From Paenirhizobium naphthalenivorans (GTDB lineage: Bacteria > Pseudomonadota > Alphaproteobacteria > Rhizobiales > Rhizobiaceae), in assembly GCF_007992095.1 (NCBI RefSeq), contig NZ_BJZP01000025.1:1-64000 (forward strand): 64,000 nucleotides of DNA. The letters are read 5' to 3'. This document shows, piece by piece, positions 39,813 through 50,124 of this stretch. How positions within the stretch are numbered: the stretch's first letter is position 1; every line of letters starts with the position of its first letter. Made by a program: the position numbers and the translations under genes. The notes under the pieces are model-generated. The model searched no databases. It was not told where the DNA came from and was given only the letters and a program-made list of their open reading frames with translations.

Positions 39813-42800
39813 CAGACGACCCCCATTCCACGACGCGCGCCATTGCGGAAATTAGCCAGTGACGGGATCTGATAGGCCGTGGCCTCCACGTCCGTCTCTT
39901 CCAGTTCCTCCGCATAGGCCGCCAGTTCCGCGATCGAGGGATGACGCAGCAGGTGCTTGGCCTCGAGTGGCAGGCCGTCGTCCAGCATGCGCGCGGCGAT
40001 GCGGAAGATCGTCAGCGAATCCGCCCCAAGCGCATAGAGATTGTCCTCGACGCCAATGTCATCCATGTCGAGCACCGCCATCCATATCCTGGCGAGCCTC
40101 TTTTCCATCTCGGTCCGGGGCGCGGTCTTGACTGCTACCGCCTCGCGCTGCGGCAGACCGCGCTTCACCAGCGCGTCGCGGTCGAGCTTGCCGTTTCCGG
40201 TCTGCGGCAAGGCCTGCTCGATCCGCCAATGGACCGGCACCATATAGGCCGGAAGTTGCGCCCGGGCCCGCGCCGCGAGGCTTTCCCCGGACGGAGCCGA
40301 AGCACCCGGCTCGGTGACGAAATAGCAGACCAGCGACGGATCCCCCTTGCCGTTGCGAACGCCGACCACGGCGCATTGGCGCACGCCCGGAGTCTGGGCG
40401 ACGACCGATTCGATATCGCCGAGTTCGATGCGGAAGCCGCGCAGCTTGATCTGGTTGTCGCGGCGACCCAGCAGTTGCAGAGAACCATCGCGCAGCCGTT
40501 TTCCTACATCGCCCGTCTTGTAGAGACGACGGACGCCCCCAGACCCGATGTCGCAAGGGACAAAGGCTCTCTCGGTCAGGTCCGGCCGTTCGAAATAGCC
40601 GCGCGCGAGGCCGTCTCCACCGATATACAGTTCCCCCGAGACACCGACCGGCGCCAACCCGCCATTACCGTCGATGATATGAAGTTCGGTGTTTGCGACG
40701 GGATGTCCGATCGTGATCGCGGCATCGTCGTCGCGAATACGCTGCAGGGAAGACCAGATTGTTGTCTCGGTCGGGCCATACATGTTCCATAGTTCCGCGC
40801 CCACTCCGGCGAGCGCCTTCGCCAGATCCTTCGGAAGCGGCTCGCCCCCGCACAGCATCTTGAGGCCGCTCTGCTTTCCGATCCCGGCCTCAACCAGCAT
40901 CTGCCAGAGCGTCGGCGTCGCCTGCAACACCGTGGCCCCGCTCTCGCGCACGAGCCGGACAAGCGCGAATCCGTCCTGGACCTGTCCGCGATCGGCGATG
41001 ACCACCTTGCCGCCGGTTACCAGCGGCAGATAGAGCTCAAGCCCCGCGATGTCGAAGGAAACCGTCGTCACCGCGACGATCGTATCGTCCTTGGTGAAGC
41101 CGGGTTCGCGCGCCATCGACGTGAGAAAATTGACGAGCGCCCGGTGGGAGACCTCGACGCCCTTGGGCGTTCCGGTGGAGCCCGAGGTGAAGATCACGTA
41201 GACCGGCGCGTCCGTGTCGGTCGGCAGGTCCGCGAGCGGAGCCTCGGACTGCTCCTTGATGGCCTCGCTCTCCGTGTCGAGACGAATGACGCGCACCCCT
41301 TCTCTGCCGAGCCTCGCCATGGCCTCGCTGTCGCAGACGATCGCGACCGGACGCGCGGTTTCGAGCGTCTGGCGCAGGCGCGCCTCGGGGTGTTCCGGAT
41401 CGAGGGGTACATAGGCATGACCGGCCTTCATCACGGCGAGAAGCGCCGTGAGCATGCCGAGCGAACGATCCACAAGCACGACCACTCGCTGTCCGCGCTC
41501 CGGCACGCAGGCCTGGATGTGCCGGGCGAGCTGGTTGGAGCGCGCTTCGAGCTCGCCATAGGTGATCGCCTTCTCCCGATGGATCGCGGCGACGGCGTCG
41601 GGTTGCTCGGCGGCCTTCCTCGCGAACAGCGAAACGACCGTCTCGCCGCGTTCATAGTCCGCCTCGCTGCGGTTGAGACCATTCGCCAGCCAGTCGAGCT
41701 CGGCCTCGGAGAGAAGCGGCAGTTCTGCGACCGGGCGCTCCATGCTCTCGGCCAGGGCGGTGACCAGCGTGGTGAAGTGGCCAATCCAGCGGTCGACCGT
41801 CTCGGGGTCGAGCACGTCGGCGTTGTAATCGACGTCGATGCGGATGCCTTCGGGGCCCTCGATCATGTTCAGGAACATGTCGAAGTTGGAGAACGCCTTC
41901 GCATTGGGCTCGACATTCGCCGTCAGACCGGCGAACTCGGCATTGGAGGCGACGCGCTCAAGATTGAACTGGATGCCCGTGAGCGGCAACCGATGAGGAT
42001 CGCGCGGAATGTTGAGCGTCCTGACCAGCGTGCCATAGGTATAGTCCTGGTGCTCGAAGGCCTTCAGTACCAGTTGCTGGGTGGTTTTGAGGTGATCCGT
42101 AAACGAGGACGAGGCCACGACGGATTGGCGCAGCGGCAGCAGATTGACACAATGGCCGACAAGGACTTCGTCATCGAGCAGGCTTTGTCCCGCCGACGGT
42201 ACCGCGATGACGACGTCCGATTGTCCCGAAAGGCGTGAAACCATGACCTGGAGCGCTGCGAGCAGGGTGGAAAACAGCGTGGCCCCCGCCCCCGCCCCGC
42301 GCTTCTTCAGCGTCTTGTAGACCTCCTTGCCGATCGTCTTCGTGCAGGTGCCGCCGGAGAAGGTCCGGCGCTCCGGATGCGGCCGGTCGAACGGCATTTC
42401 CAGGACCTCGGGGATGTCCTTGAACTGGTCCAGCCAGAAGCGCGCGGTTTCCCCCGTCGGCTCGGATTTCGGCGCATATTCGGTCGCGTAGGTCGCGAAG
42501 GACAGCGCCGGCTCAAACCGTGCGGTCTCGCCCTGGATGGCGGCGGAATAGGTGGCGGACAGTTCCTCGATGAGAACGTTCATCGACCAGCCGTCGCATA
42601 CGATGTGATGGGCGGTAAAGACGAAGGCGTGCCTGTCGCCGGAGAGCCGCGCCAGCGTGGCCCGGGCAAGCGGTCCGTTGACCAGGTCGAAGGGAACGCG
42701 CGCCTCGGCCGCCACGAGCTCTCGAAGGATGGCGTCGCCGTCGTCCTCCTGACTCAGATCGAGGACCGGCAGGTCGAGGTTGAAATCGGGAATGAAGCCG

Positions 42801-45800
42801 AACCGGTCGCCGGAGCGGTCGAAGCGGATATGCAGCGCGTCATGGCGATCGATGACGGCCTTGAACGCGCCGGCGAATGCCGCCTCGTCGAGAACGCCGT
42901 CCAGCCTGAGCGTGAAGGACTCGTTGAAGGAGCACGAGGCCTCGGCGCCGGCCTGCGCCGCGAGCCAGATCTCGGACTGCGCTTCCGTCAGCGGCGCCGT
43001 GTCGGGCCCCGCGGTCTTTTCCAGTCCGCCCTGCGTCTCTTCCGTCGCAGCCGGCGCTGATGCGCGCTCGGTCGAACGGCCTTCCGCCCCCTTCGGCGAG
43101 AGGATGCCCACCGCCTGAAGCACCTCGACACCATCGCGGAAGGCCTTGGCGATGAAGCGGAAATCCTCCTCACTGTGCGCCGTCGTCAGGAAACATGGGT
43201 AACCGTCCTGGATATGCAGGCCGTTCAGGCGCAGGTAGGGATAGATCAGTCCTCCGAGCGGATCCTGGGCGCTGAAATCGGTCACGAACCAGCTCTTGTA
43301 GCCCTGGAGGTGCGGAGCGATCCCGCGCTTTTCGAGATCGGCGTTGATCTCGCTGATGAGCGCCTGCGTGCGCTCGGCGACGCGGTCGTAGAGCGCGGCT
43401 CCCTCGCCCTTGATGTGCCTGAGCACCGCCCGGGCGGCCGACAGCACGACCGGATGGCGCACGAAGGTGCCGGCGAAGAAGGTCGGCGCCACCATCGGTA
43501 CGGAATCGTCGCCGTAGTTCCAGTCACCGCCATCGAGGGCGTCCATGAAGCGCGGCTCGCCGGCCAGCACGCCGATCGGCATGCCACCGCCGATCACCTT
43601 GCCGTAGGTCGCCATGTCGCCCTTGATGCCCCAGATGGCCTGCATGCCACCCGGATGGACGCGGAATCCAGTCACGACCTCGTCGAACACGAGCGCGAAT
43701 TCCTCCCGCGTGGCGATCTCCCGGAGGCCGCGAACGAACTCTTCCGGCCGCAATTCCGGATGGCGGCTCTGCACCGGCTCGATAATGACGGCCGCGATAT
43801 CGCCCGCGTTGGAGCGGATCCAGTCCAGGCTCTCGGGCGCGCCGTAGCGAAGCACCATCATGTTCGAGACGGAGTTCGCCGGAATTCCCGCGGCGATCGG
43901 CAGCGCGACGGGCTTGGCGGACCGGTTGCGGCCCTTCACAAGCACCTCGTCGAACTGTCCGTGATAATCATTGGCGAACACGACGATATAGTCTCGGCCC
44001 GTCACCGTGCGCGCCACGCGCATTGCCGCCATCACGGCTTCCGAACCGGTGTTGCAGAACGTCACGCGCTGATGGCCGGTCGTCGCGCAGATCATTTCCG
44101 CGACCTCGCCCGCCAGGGGCGTTTGCGGGCCAATGGCGAAACCCGCGTCGATCTGCGTCTTCATCGCCTCAACGATGAAATCCGGGGCGTGCCCGAAGGC
44201 GGTCTGGCCGAAGCCGTTGACCAGATCGATGTATTCATGACCGTCGATGTCCCAAATCCGCGCACCCTTCGAACGGTCGGAGACGATCGGGAAGATCATT
44301 TCCTTCCAGTCGGCGCGGAAGCCGGACGCCGTTCTGGGATCGGCGAGGCGCCGCCGGTTCTTCTCGGTGAACTCCTTCGACCGGCGGTTCTTCGTCGCAT
44401 AGGCCGCGATGAGATCCTCGATGAACTGCTGCTTTTCCGGTGATAACGCGGGAGCGGCCACCTTGGCGTCGGGCCGGTAGAGCCGAATGCGCTCTCCTCC
44501 GAACTCGGCTTGATCCTCGGGGCTGCTCCCAGGTGCGGCGACCCTGGGAGCAGCCTCTGGAGCCTCAGACACTTCGGCGTCACGGGGGGACGGTGGGCGT
44601 GCCGACGATGCGGCCTGAAGCACCTGAAGTTGCTGTGTGAAAAGAGCCTGCGCCATCTGCAGCTGGGATTGAATGACGGCCTCGATGCCCGAACCACCAT
44701 CCATCCGCGCGACCGCCGCGGGCGGGGCGCCTGTAAAGGAAACGGCCGTAGCAGGTGCGGACACCGTCGTCGCCCCGGCGACGGCCGGCATGGTCGCCCG
44801 CGGCTGCGCTTCGGCTGGCTTCGCCGGAGGCGGCATTTGCAGGTCCAGGTGCCGGGCGAGATCGCCGACGGTCGGGATATTGCTCAGCAGTTCACGAAAC
44901 GACAGCTTCACGCCGAACTGCCTTTCGACCTTCTGGGTGAACTGGCCGATGAAAAGGGAATCGAAGCCGAGCTCCAGGAAGGTGCTCGTCCTGCTGCCAG
45001 CATCGAGCGCCTCTCCCGACATGTCGGCGAGGAGCGTGATCAGCGCCCCCTCCAGTTCCGGAATACGATCTGTGGTGGGGAAGGGATTCACGGCGTTCAT
45101 CGTTTCAATCTCGCCTGCTGGTTTCACTTCGGGACTGTTGGACTGGACACTGCTCGCGCGTGGCCCTCGCCGTACGGGCGGAGGCGCGTCGATCCAGTGA
45201 CGCTGACGTTGGAATGGGTAGGTGGGCAGCGGCACGGCGCGCTCGGCGGCGGTGGGCAAAGGCGGCCATGCGAGCTCGCAACCACTCGCCCAGAGCCTGC
45301 CATGCGCTTCCGCCAGAATGACGGCCGCCGCGTCGGCCCGGTCGTGCTCCGGCATCGACTGCACGATGGCCGCCGCGCCGCCGCGGCCGATCGTCTGCGC
45401 CGCGAAGGTCGACAGCGTGCGACCTGGCCCGACCTCGAGCAAGACGGGCTTCTGTTCGCTGCAGAGTGTGCCGAGACCATCCGCGAACCGTACGGCCTCC
45501 CGGCAATGCCGCGCCCAATAATCGGGTGAGGATCCGGCTTCGTCCGTCTGCCATTCGCCCGTGATGCACGAGACATAGGGAACGGTCGCTGTGCCATAGG
45601 TCACTTTCGCCGCCTGCTCGCGCAGGTCGTCGATGCACGGCTCCATCATCGCCGAGTGAAACGCATGGGAGGTCTGCAGCCGGCTGAAGGCGATCCCGGC
45701 CTTTTCCAGATCAGAGCAAACCGCGTCGATATCTTCGAACGGACCGGAGACGACGCACAGCCTGGGGGCATTGATGGCCGCGATTTCGGCGCCGCCGTGC

Positions 45801-47896
45801 AGATGGCGCCGAGCCGTTTCCGGATCACAGCGAACCGATACCATCGCGCCGGGCGGCTGTGTCTGCATCAGCCGGCCGCGCGTCGCGACGAGCCGAAGCG
45901 CATCCTCGAAGGAGATCGCGTTGGCGATGGTGGCCGCCACGAATTCCCCGACGCTATGGCCGATCATCGCATCGGGCATCAGCCCGCGATTCATCCACAT
46001 CCGCGCCATGGCATGCTCAACCAGATAGAGGCAGGGCTGGGCAATGCGTGTCTCGCGCTGTTCCTGCGCCATCGTCTCTGTCACCTGGCCCGTGTGGCAG
46101 ATATAGTCGCGCACATCGATGTTGTGGCTCATCTTTAGCACTTCGGCGCCGCGATCAATCCACCGCGCGAATTCTGGCTCGCGTCGGCAAAGCTCGGCGC
46201 CCATGCCAACATATTGCGCACCCTGCCCCGGAAACATGAATACGACGGGCGGTGCGACATCCTCGGCCTGACTGCTACTCACCCGTTCGGCGCCGAGGAG
46301 CTCAATCGCCTCGGCGGTCGTGCCCGCCACCACAGCGGCGCGGTGCGCGAAGGCGTGACGGCCGATCTGCAAGGTGCGAGCGGCCTGGGGCAGAACGATG
46401 TCGGGATGCGCCCTCAGATGAGCTGCGAGATTACGGCGCGCCGCCGTCAGTGCATCCTCCGTGCGGGCTGACAAGGGCAGGATGAACGGACCCTCGATAT
46501 GGCCCTCCGCGATGGGTCGGGGTGGAGGCGCTTCCTCCAGCACGACGTGGACATTAGTGCCGCCAACCCCGAACGAGCTGACACCGGCCCGTCGGGGCGC
46601 CGATGAGCGGGGCCAGGCCGAGATGCTCTTTGGAATGTAGAAGGCGCTGTCGTTCAAATGGATGTGCGGATTGGGCTCCGCATAATTGGCCATAGCAGGG
46701 ATTTTCGCATGGTGAAGCGCCAGCGCGGTCTTGATCAGCCCCCCCACACCCGCGGCCGCGTCCATATGGCCGATATTGCCTTTGAGCGAACCGAGTGCGC
46801 AGCCACCCCTCTTTTCCGCGATCGAGGAGAAAGCGAGTTGCAGTCCGGCGAATTCGATGGGATCTCCGAGCGGTGTCGCCGTTCCGTGACATTCCACGTA
46901 GCCGATCGTGTCCGGCTCGATCCCGGCATTGGCGAGAGCAACGGAAATGGCCTCCGCCTGTCCCTCCGCGCTTGGCGCCGTGAACCCGATCTTGTCGGAG
47001 CCGTCGTTGTTGATGCCGTAACCACGAATGACGGCATAGATCCTGTCCCTGTCATGCAGGGCATCGTCCAGCCGTTTCAGCAACACCACGCCGGCGCCGC
47101 TCGCGAAGACGGTTCCCGTCGCGTCCGCGTCGAAGGGCCGGCAGACGCCGTCGCGAGACACCATGCCACCTTCCTGGTAAATGTAGCCGCGCTTCTGCGG
47201 GATCGTCACGGACACCCCACCGGCCAGCGCCAGATCGCAGCTATAGGTCAGGAGGTTCTGGCACGCCTGACAAACCGCGAGCAGCGATGTCGAACACGCC
47301 GAATGGATCGTGAAAGCCGGCCCGCGCAGGTTGAACTTGTAGGCGATCCGGGTCGCGAGCGCGTCTGTGATCGAACCGACGATCTGGTTGAAGCAGCCGA
47401 TCTGGTAGTTCGAGGTGAACTCCTCGACCTTGGCACGGTCGCCCAGCACGTTGTTCAGAAGATAGGTCGGCATCGAGCAGCCGGCAAAAACGCCGACCAT
47501 TTCCGAGCGGCGATAGGGATCATAGCCCGCGCCTTCCAGCGCTTCCCAGCAGACCTCGAGGAAGACGCGGTGCTGCGGATCGGTGACGGCTGCCTCGCGC
47601 GGGAACATCCCGAAGAACTCGGCGTCGAACATCTCGATGTCACTGAGAAACGGGCGTGACGCGATATAGTCCGCGCCGGCGCGTTCCTCGTCGGTGAAGG
47701 CATCATCGATCTCGTTGGCGGAGAAGGAGCCGAAGCTGCTGCCTCCTTGCTCGATGAGCGACCACAAGGCCTCCACCGACGGCGCGTCCGGAAAGCGGCC
47801 GGACATGCCGATGATCGCGATACCGTCTGCGGTGCTGGGTTCGTCCGGTTCCTGGCCGCTTGCCAGTCCCTGCACGAGCTTGCCGTTCCCCTTCAT
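39812..47896 (-). CDS. hybrid PKS-NRPS: KS-AT-ACP-AMT-C-A-T
   Basis: A 2,694-residue megasynthase. KS: Cys near 201 (SACSTS), His in CHGTAT and NIGH. AT: GHSVGE (Ser about 648) and HAFH, the malonyl-CoA signature. ACP: LGFDSL (Ser about 982). After an Ala/Pro/Gln linker comes a glutamate-semialdehyde-type aminotransferase with PLP Lys near 1432 (YGKVIGGG). C domain: HHIVCDG near 1761, intact. A domain: FTSGSTGTPKG near 2235; the ten specificity residues read by eye give DILQLGMIWK, close to known glycine codes. T domain: LGADSL (Ser about 2625). No KR, DH or ER is present. AMT after ACP implies conversion of the beta-keto to a beta-amino group, as in iturin/mycosubtilin and microcystin lines. 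Confidence 0.95.
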   Translation of the reverse strand: MKGNGKLVQGLASGQEPDEPSTADGIAIIGMSGRFPDAPSVEALWSLIEQGGSSFGSFSANEIDDAFTDEERAGADYIASRPFLSDIEMFDAEFFGMFPREAAVTDPQHRVFLEVCWEALEGAGYDPYRRSEMVGVFAGCSMPTYLLNNVLGDRAKVEEFTSNYQIGCFNQIVGSITDALATRIAYKFNLRGPAFTIHSACSTSLLAVCQACQNLLTYSCDLALAGGVSVTIPQKRGYIYQEGGMVSRDGVCRPFDADATGTVFASGAGVVLLKRLDDALHDRDRIYAVIRGYGINNDGSDKIGFTAPSAEGQAEAISVALANAGIEPDTIGYVECHGTATPLGDPIEFAGLQLAFSSIAEKRGGCALGSLKGNIGHMDAAAGVGGLIKTALALHHAKIPAMANYAEPNPHIHLNDSAFYIPKSISAWPRSSAPRRAGVSSFGVGGTNVHVVLEEAPPPRPIAEGHIEGPFILPLSARTEDALTAARRNLAAHLRAHPDIVLPQAARTLQIGRHAFAHRAAVVAGTTAEAIELLGAERVSSSQAEDVAPPVVFMFPGQGAQYVGMGAELCRREPEFARWIDRGAEVLKMSHNIDVRDYICHTGQVTETMAQEQRETRIAQPCLYLVEHAMARMWMNRGLMPDAMIGHSVGEFVAATIANAISFEDALRLVATRGRLMQTQPPGAMVSVRCDPETARRHLHGGAEIAAINAPRLCVVSGPFEDIDAVCSDLEKAGIAFSRLQTSHAFHSAMMEPCIDDLREQAAKVTYGTATVPYVSCITGEWQTDEAGSSPDYWARHCREAVRFADGLGTLCSEQKPVLLEVGPGRTLSTFAAQTIGRGGAAAIVQSMPEHDRADAAAVILAEAHGRLWASGCELAWPPLPTAAERAVPLPTYPFQRQRHWIDAPPPVRRGPRASSVQSNSPEVKPAGEIETMNAVNPFPTTDRIPELEGALITLLADMSGEALDAGSRTSTFLELGFDSLFIGQFTQKVERQFGVKLSFRELLSNIPTVGDLARHLDLQMPPPAKPAEAQPRATMPAVAGATTVSAPATAVSFTGAPPAAVARMDGGSGIEAVIQSQLQMAQALFTQQLQVLQAASSARPPSPRDAEVSEAPEAAPRVAAPGSSPEDQAEFGGERIRLYRPDAKVAAPALSPEKQQFIEDLIAAYATKNRRSKEFTEKNRRRLADPRTASGFRADWKEMIFPIVSDRSKGARIWDIDGHEYIDLVNGFGQTAFGHAPDFIVEAMKTQIDAGFAIGPQTPLAGEVAEMICATTGHQRVTFCNTGSEAVMAAMRVARTVTGRDYIVVFANDYHGQFDEVLVKGRNRSAKPVALPIAAGIPANSVSNMMVLRYGAPESLDWIRSNAGDIAAVIIEPVQSRHPELRPEEFVRGLREIATREEFALVFDEVVTGFRVHPGGMQAIWGIKGDMATYGKVIGGGMPIGVLAGEPRFMDALDGGDWNYGDDSVPMVAPTFFAGTFVRHPVVLSAARAVLRHIKGEGAALYDRVAERTQALISEINADLEKRGIAPHLQGYKSWFVTDFSAQDPLGGLIYPYLRLNGLHIQDGYPCFLTTAHSEEDFRFIAKAFRDGVEVLQAVGILSPKGAEGRSTERASAPAATEETQGGLEKTAGPDTAPLTEAQSEIWLAAQAGAEASCSFNESFTLRLDGVLDEAAFAGAFKAVIDRHDALHIRFDRSGDRFGFIPDFNLDLPVLDLSQEDDGDAILRELVAAEARVPFDLVNGPLARATLARLSGDRHAFVFTAHHIVCDGWSMNVLIEELSATYSAAIQGETARFEPALSFATYATEYAPKSEPTGETARFWLDQFKDIPEVLEMPFDRPHPERRTFSGGTCTKTIGKEVYKTLKKRGAGAGATLFSTLLAALQVMVSRLSGQSDVVIAVPSAGQSLLDDEVLVGHCVNLLPLRQSVVASSSFTDHLKTTQQLVLKAFEHQDYTYGTLVRTLNIPRDPHRLPLTGIQFNLERVASNAEFAGLTANVEPNAKAFSNFDMFLNMIEGPEGIRIDVDYNADVLDPETVDRWIGHFTTLVTALAESMERPVAELPLLSEAELDWLANGLNRSEADYERGETVVSLFARKAAEQPDAVAAIHREKAITYGELEARSNQLARHIQACVPERGQRVVVLVDRSLGMLTALLAVMKAGHAYVPLDPEHPEARLRQTLETARPVAIVCDSEAMARLGREGVRVIRLDTESEAIKEQSEAPLADLPTDTDAPVYVIFTSGSTGTPKGVEVSHRALVNFLTSMAREPGFTKDDTIVAVTTVSFDIAGLELYLPLVTGGKVVIADRGQVQDGFALVRLVRESGATVLQATPTLWQMLVEAGIGKQSGLKMLCGGEPLPKDLAKALAGVGAELWNMYGPTETTIWSSLQRIRDDDAAITIGHPVANTELHIIDGNGGLAPVGVSGELYIGGDGLARGYFERPDLTERAFVPCDIGSGGVRRLYKTGDVGKRLRDGSLQLLGRRDNQIKLRGFRIELGDIESVVAQTPGVRQCAVVGVRNGKGDPSLVCYFVTEPGASAPSGESLAARARAQLPAYMVPVHWRIEQALPQTGNGKLDRDALVKRGLPQREAVAVKTAPRTEMEKRLARIWMAVLDMDDIGVEDNLYALGADSLTIFRIAARMLDDGLPLEAKHLLRHPSIAELAAYAEELEETDVEATAYQIPSLANFRNGARRGMGVV
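44521..44555. repeat. perfect 13-base inverted repeat in the ACP-AMT linker
   Basis: GGCTGCTCCCAGG (44521-44533) and CCTGGGAGCAGCC (44543-44555) pair perfectly around a 9-base loop. It lies in the sequence coding for the Ala/Pro/Ser-rich linker before the aminotransferase domain. Confidence 0.85.
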
Positions 47897-49815
47897 GATG
47901 CACTCCTGCGGAATTGGGACCTGCTCTTTCTCTGCAAAGCCGCCCTTTGATCGGTGGTCATCGACCGTGCTGTCTTCGGTATCTTGCCGTCGAGAAACCG
48001 CGCCAGTTCACGGACGGTCGAGTGCTTGAAGAGCGCGAGCACGTCCACGTTGCGCCCGAGTTCGGCGAGAAGGCCGGCCTGCATCCTGAGCAATTGCAGC
48101 GAGGTCCCCCCGAGATCGAAGAAATTGCGATCGAGCGGAATGTCCTGGATGCCAAGCACATTCCTCCACAGGCGCGCCAGCATCTCCTCGCTGCGGCTTT
48201 CGGGCGCCGCCGGCTTGGCGACTTCGATCGGTGGCGGCGGCAATTGCGCGCGATCGACCTTTCCGGCGGGCGTCAATGGCAACTCGGCAAGCGCGATCGC
48301 GGCACTGGGGATCATGTAGGCCGGAAGCGCGTGACGCAGCCGCTCCATGAAGGCCGGCACGAAATTGGGATTGCCGACATCGCTTGCCAGCCGTGGCCGC
48401 AGATAGGCGACGATCCGCTTGATCGCGGTCCCCTGCGATTGGCAGGTTACCACGCCATCCAGCAGACGAGGGTCGCGCCGGATGGCGGCTTCGATCTCGT
48501 CGAGTTCGATACGCTTGCCATTGATCTTGATCTGCCGGTCGCGGCGTCCCTTGAAGAAGAAGGTACCGTTCTCGTCCATCACGGCGAGATCACCCGTGAG
48601 GTAGCAACGCAACGGTCCCTCAGGGGTCCCGATCATGACGAACTTTTCCTCGGTCAAGTCCGGCCGGTGGGAATAGCCGAGGGCAAGACCGTCGCCCGCG
48701 AGCGCGAGCTGGCCCTCCATGCCCGCCGGCAGCGGACGCAGTCCCTCATCGAGGACCAGGACGCGTGTGTTGGCGATCGCTTCGCCGATGGGCAGTTCGA
48801 GGCTCTGGAAGTCCTGGGGAACCGTGTAGAGGGTCGCGATGCAGGAGCATTCCGTAGGCCCGTAGACATTGACCAGCACGACCTCGGGATGGCACGTCTG
48901 AAAGCGTTTCACGTGTTCGACCGATCCGGCCTCTCCGCCGAACAGCACCTTGCGCAGACTGGGCAGAGGTTCCGTCGCGAAATCGGCGAACAGGTTGAAC
49001 ATGCCGGTCGTCAGCAGGGCGGCGGTGACATCGTTCTCGCGGATGACCTCGCAGAGATCTCCGAGCGAGAAATTCGCCTCCGGCATGCCGATCAAGGCCG
49101 CACCGTTGAGCAGGGCGCTCCAGATCTCGAAGGTCGTGGCGTCGAAGGAGATGGTCGCGGTGTGCAGAACCGCGTCGCCGCGACCGAAATCGGCGACGTC
49201 CTGGTCGAGCACCAGCCGCGTGATCCCGCGATGGGGAATGGCGACGCCCTTGGGACGCCCGGTGGAACCAGATGTGTACATGACATAGGCCAGATCACCG
49301 CCTCCCACCTCGGGCAGGCCAATGGAAACGTCGACGGCAAGGGTCGGAAGCAGCGCTTCCAGATTGATCGTCACGCCCCTGACCTCGGGCAGCGACCGCA
49401 CGTGCTCGCCGTGGACGTCGTCGATGAAGATGACCTTCGGCACGCATTCGCCGATCACATAGCTGAGGTGTTCGAGAGGAAAGGCCGGGTCGATAGGCAG
49501 GTAAGCACCGCCCGCCTTAAGGATCGCGAGCTTCGCGACGACCGTGGAAAGAGCACGCGGCACGGCAAGGCCGACGATGTCGCCCTTACGAACGCCGAGC
49601 TTGATGAGATAGGCCGCCAACGCGTCCGACAGGCGATCGAGCTCGCCATAGGTCAAGGATCGGGCACCGAAGGCCGCGGCCTTGGAATAGGGAATGGCTC
49701 TCGCCTGCTGGCCAAAGACATCGTGAACGCTGCAGTCCCGGTCATAGGGCAACGCGCCCTGTCGGCGCGACGTTGACCGGGTATGGTTCCCCTTGGAGTC
49801 CGTCGAATGGTTCAT
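47893..49815 (-). CDS. NRPS loading enzyme: A-T
   Basis: A 640-residue protein with an adenylation domain (YTSGSTGRPKG, YGPTECS, YLTGDLA, KINGKRIE) and a carrier domain (FFDLGGTSL), but no condensation domain, so it starts the chain. The specificity residues read by eye give DAFLLGVCIK; the leading Asp implies an alpha-amino acid, but no known code matches clearly. The ATG at 49815 follows AGGGGG; an in-frame extension to 49893 lacks similarity. It overlaps the PKS-NRPS gene by ATGA and is the first gene of the operon. Confidence 0.92.
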   Translation of the reverse strand: MNHSTDSKGNHTRSTSRRQGALPYDRDCSVHDVFGQQARAIPYSKAAAFGARSLTYGELDRLSDALAAYLIKLGVRKGDIVGLAVPRALSTVVAKLAILKAGGAYLPIDPAFPLEHLSYVIGECVPKVIFIDDVHGEHVRSLPEVRGVTINLEALLPTLAVDVSIGLPEVGGGDLAYVMYTSGSTGRPKGVAIPHRGITRLVLDQDVADFGRGDAVLHTATISFDATTFEIWSALLNGAALIGMPEANFSLGDLCEVIRENDVTAALLTTGMFNLFADFATEPLPSLRKVLFGGEAGSVEHVKRFQTCHPEVVLVNVYGPTECSCIATLYTVPQDFQSLELPIGEAIANTRVLVLDEGLRPLPAGMEGQLALAGDGLALGYSHRPDLTEEKFVMIGTPEGPLRCYLTGDLAVMDENGTFFFKGRRDRQIKINGKRIELDEIEAAIRRDPRLLDGVVTCQSQGTAIKRIVAYLRPRLASDVGNPNFVPAFMERLRHALPAYMIPSAAIALAELPLTPAGKVDRAQLPPPPIEVAKPAAPESRSEEMLARLWRNVLGIQDIPLDRNFFDLGGTSLQLLRMQAGLLAELGRNVDVLALFKHSTVRELARFLDGKIPKTARSMTTDQRAALQRKSRSQFRRSAS

Positions 49816-50124
49816 CGCCCCCTCGTCATGATCGTTGAAACGGCGTAATCGGAGGTTTCGAACCCGCGCCATCACGGCCGGAACTGCCGCCACCGGAGTT
49901 TCAGAATTCCATGATCGGGCGAAATAAATAGATGATCATTGGGCTGAGACGTTTGATCGATCGTACCCGTGGACCTAATCCCTTTGACCGATACGGTTCA
50001 CGGCCTTGCGCTGCGTTTGTCCGATCGAGCCACTCACGGAACCGGCGGAAAGTCCGCGAAACGGCACGGTGCCGCGACCTGAAGATGACAGGCGAGATCA
50101 TCCGATCGGGCACGGCAAGCGCGA
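49816..50124. other. upstream region of the NRPS/PKS operon
   Basis: About 310 bases between the GH16 stop and the first NRPS start, both on the minus strand. It should carry the operon promoter. An AT-richer part lies around 49905-49945 and a short dyad TGATCATT near 49932. No firm promoter or terminator could be chosen. Confidence 0.4.
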
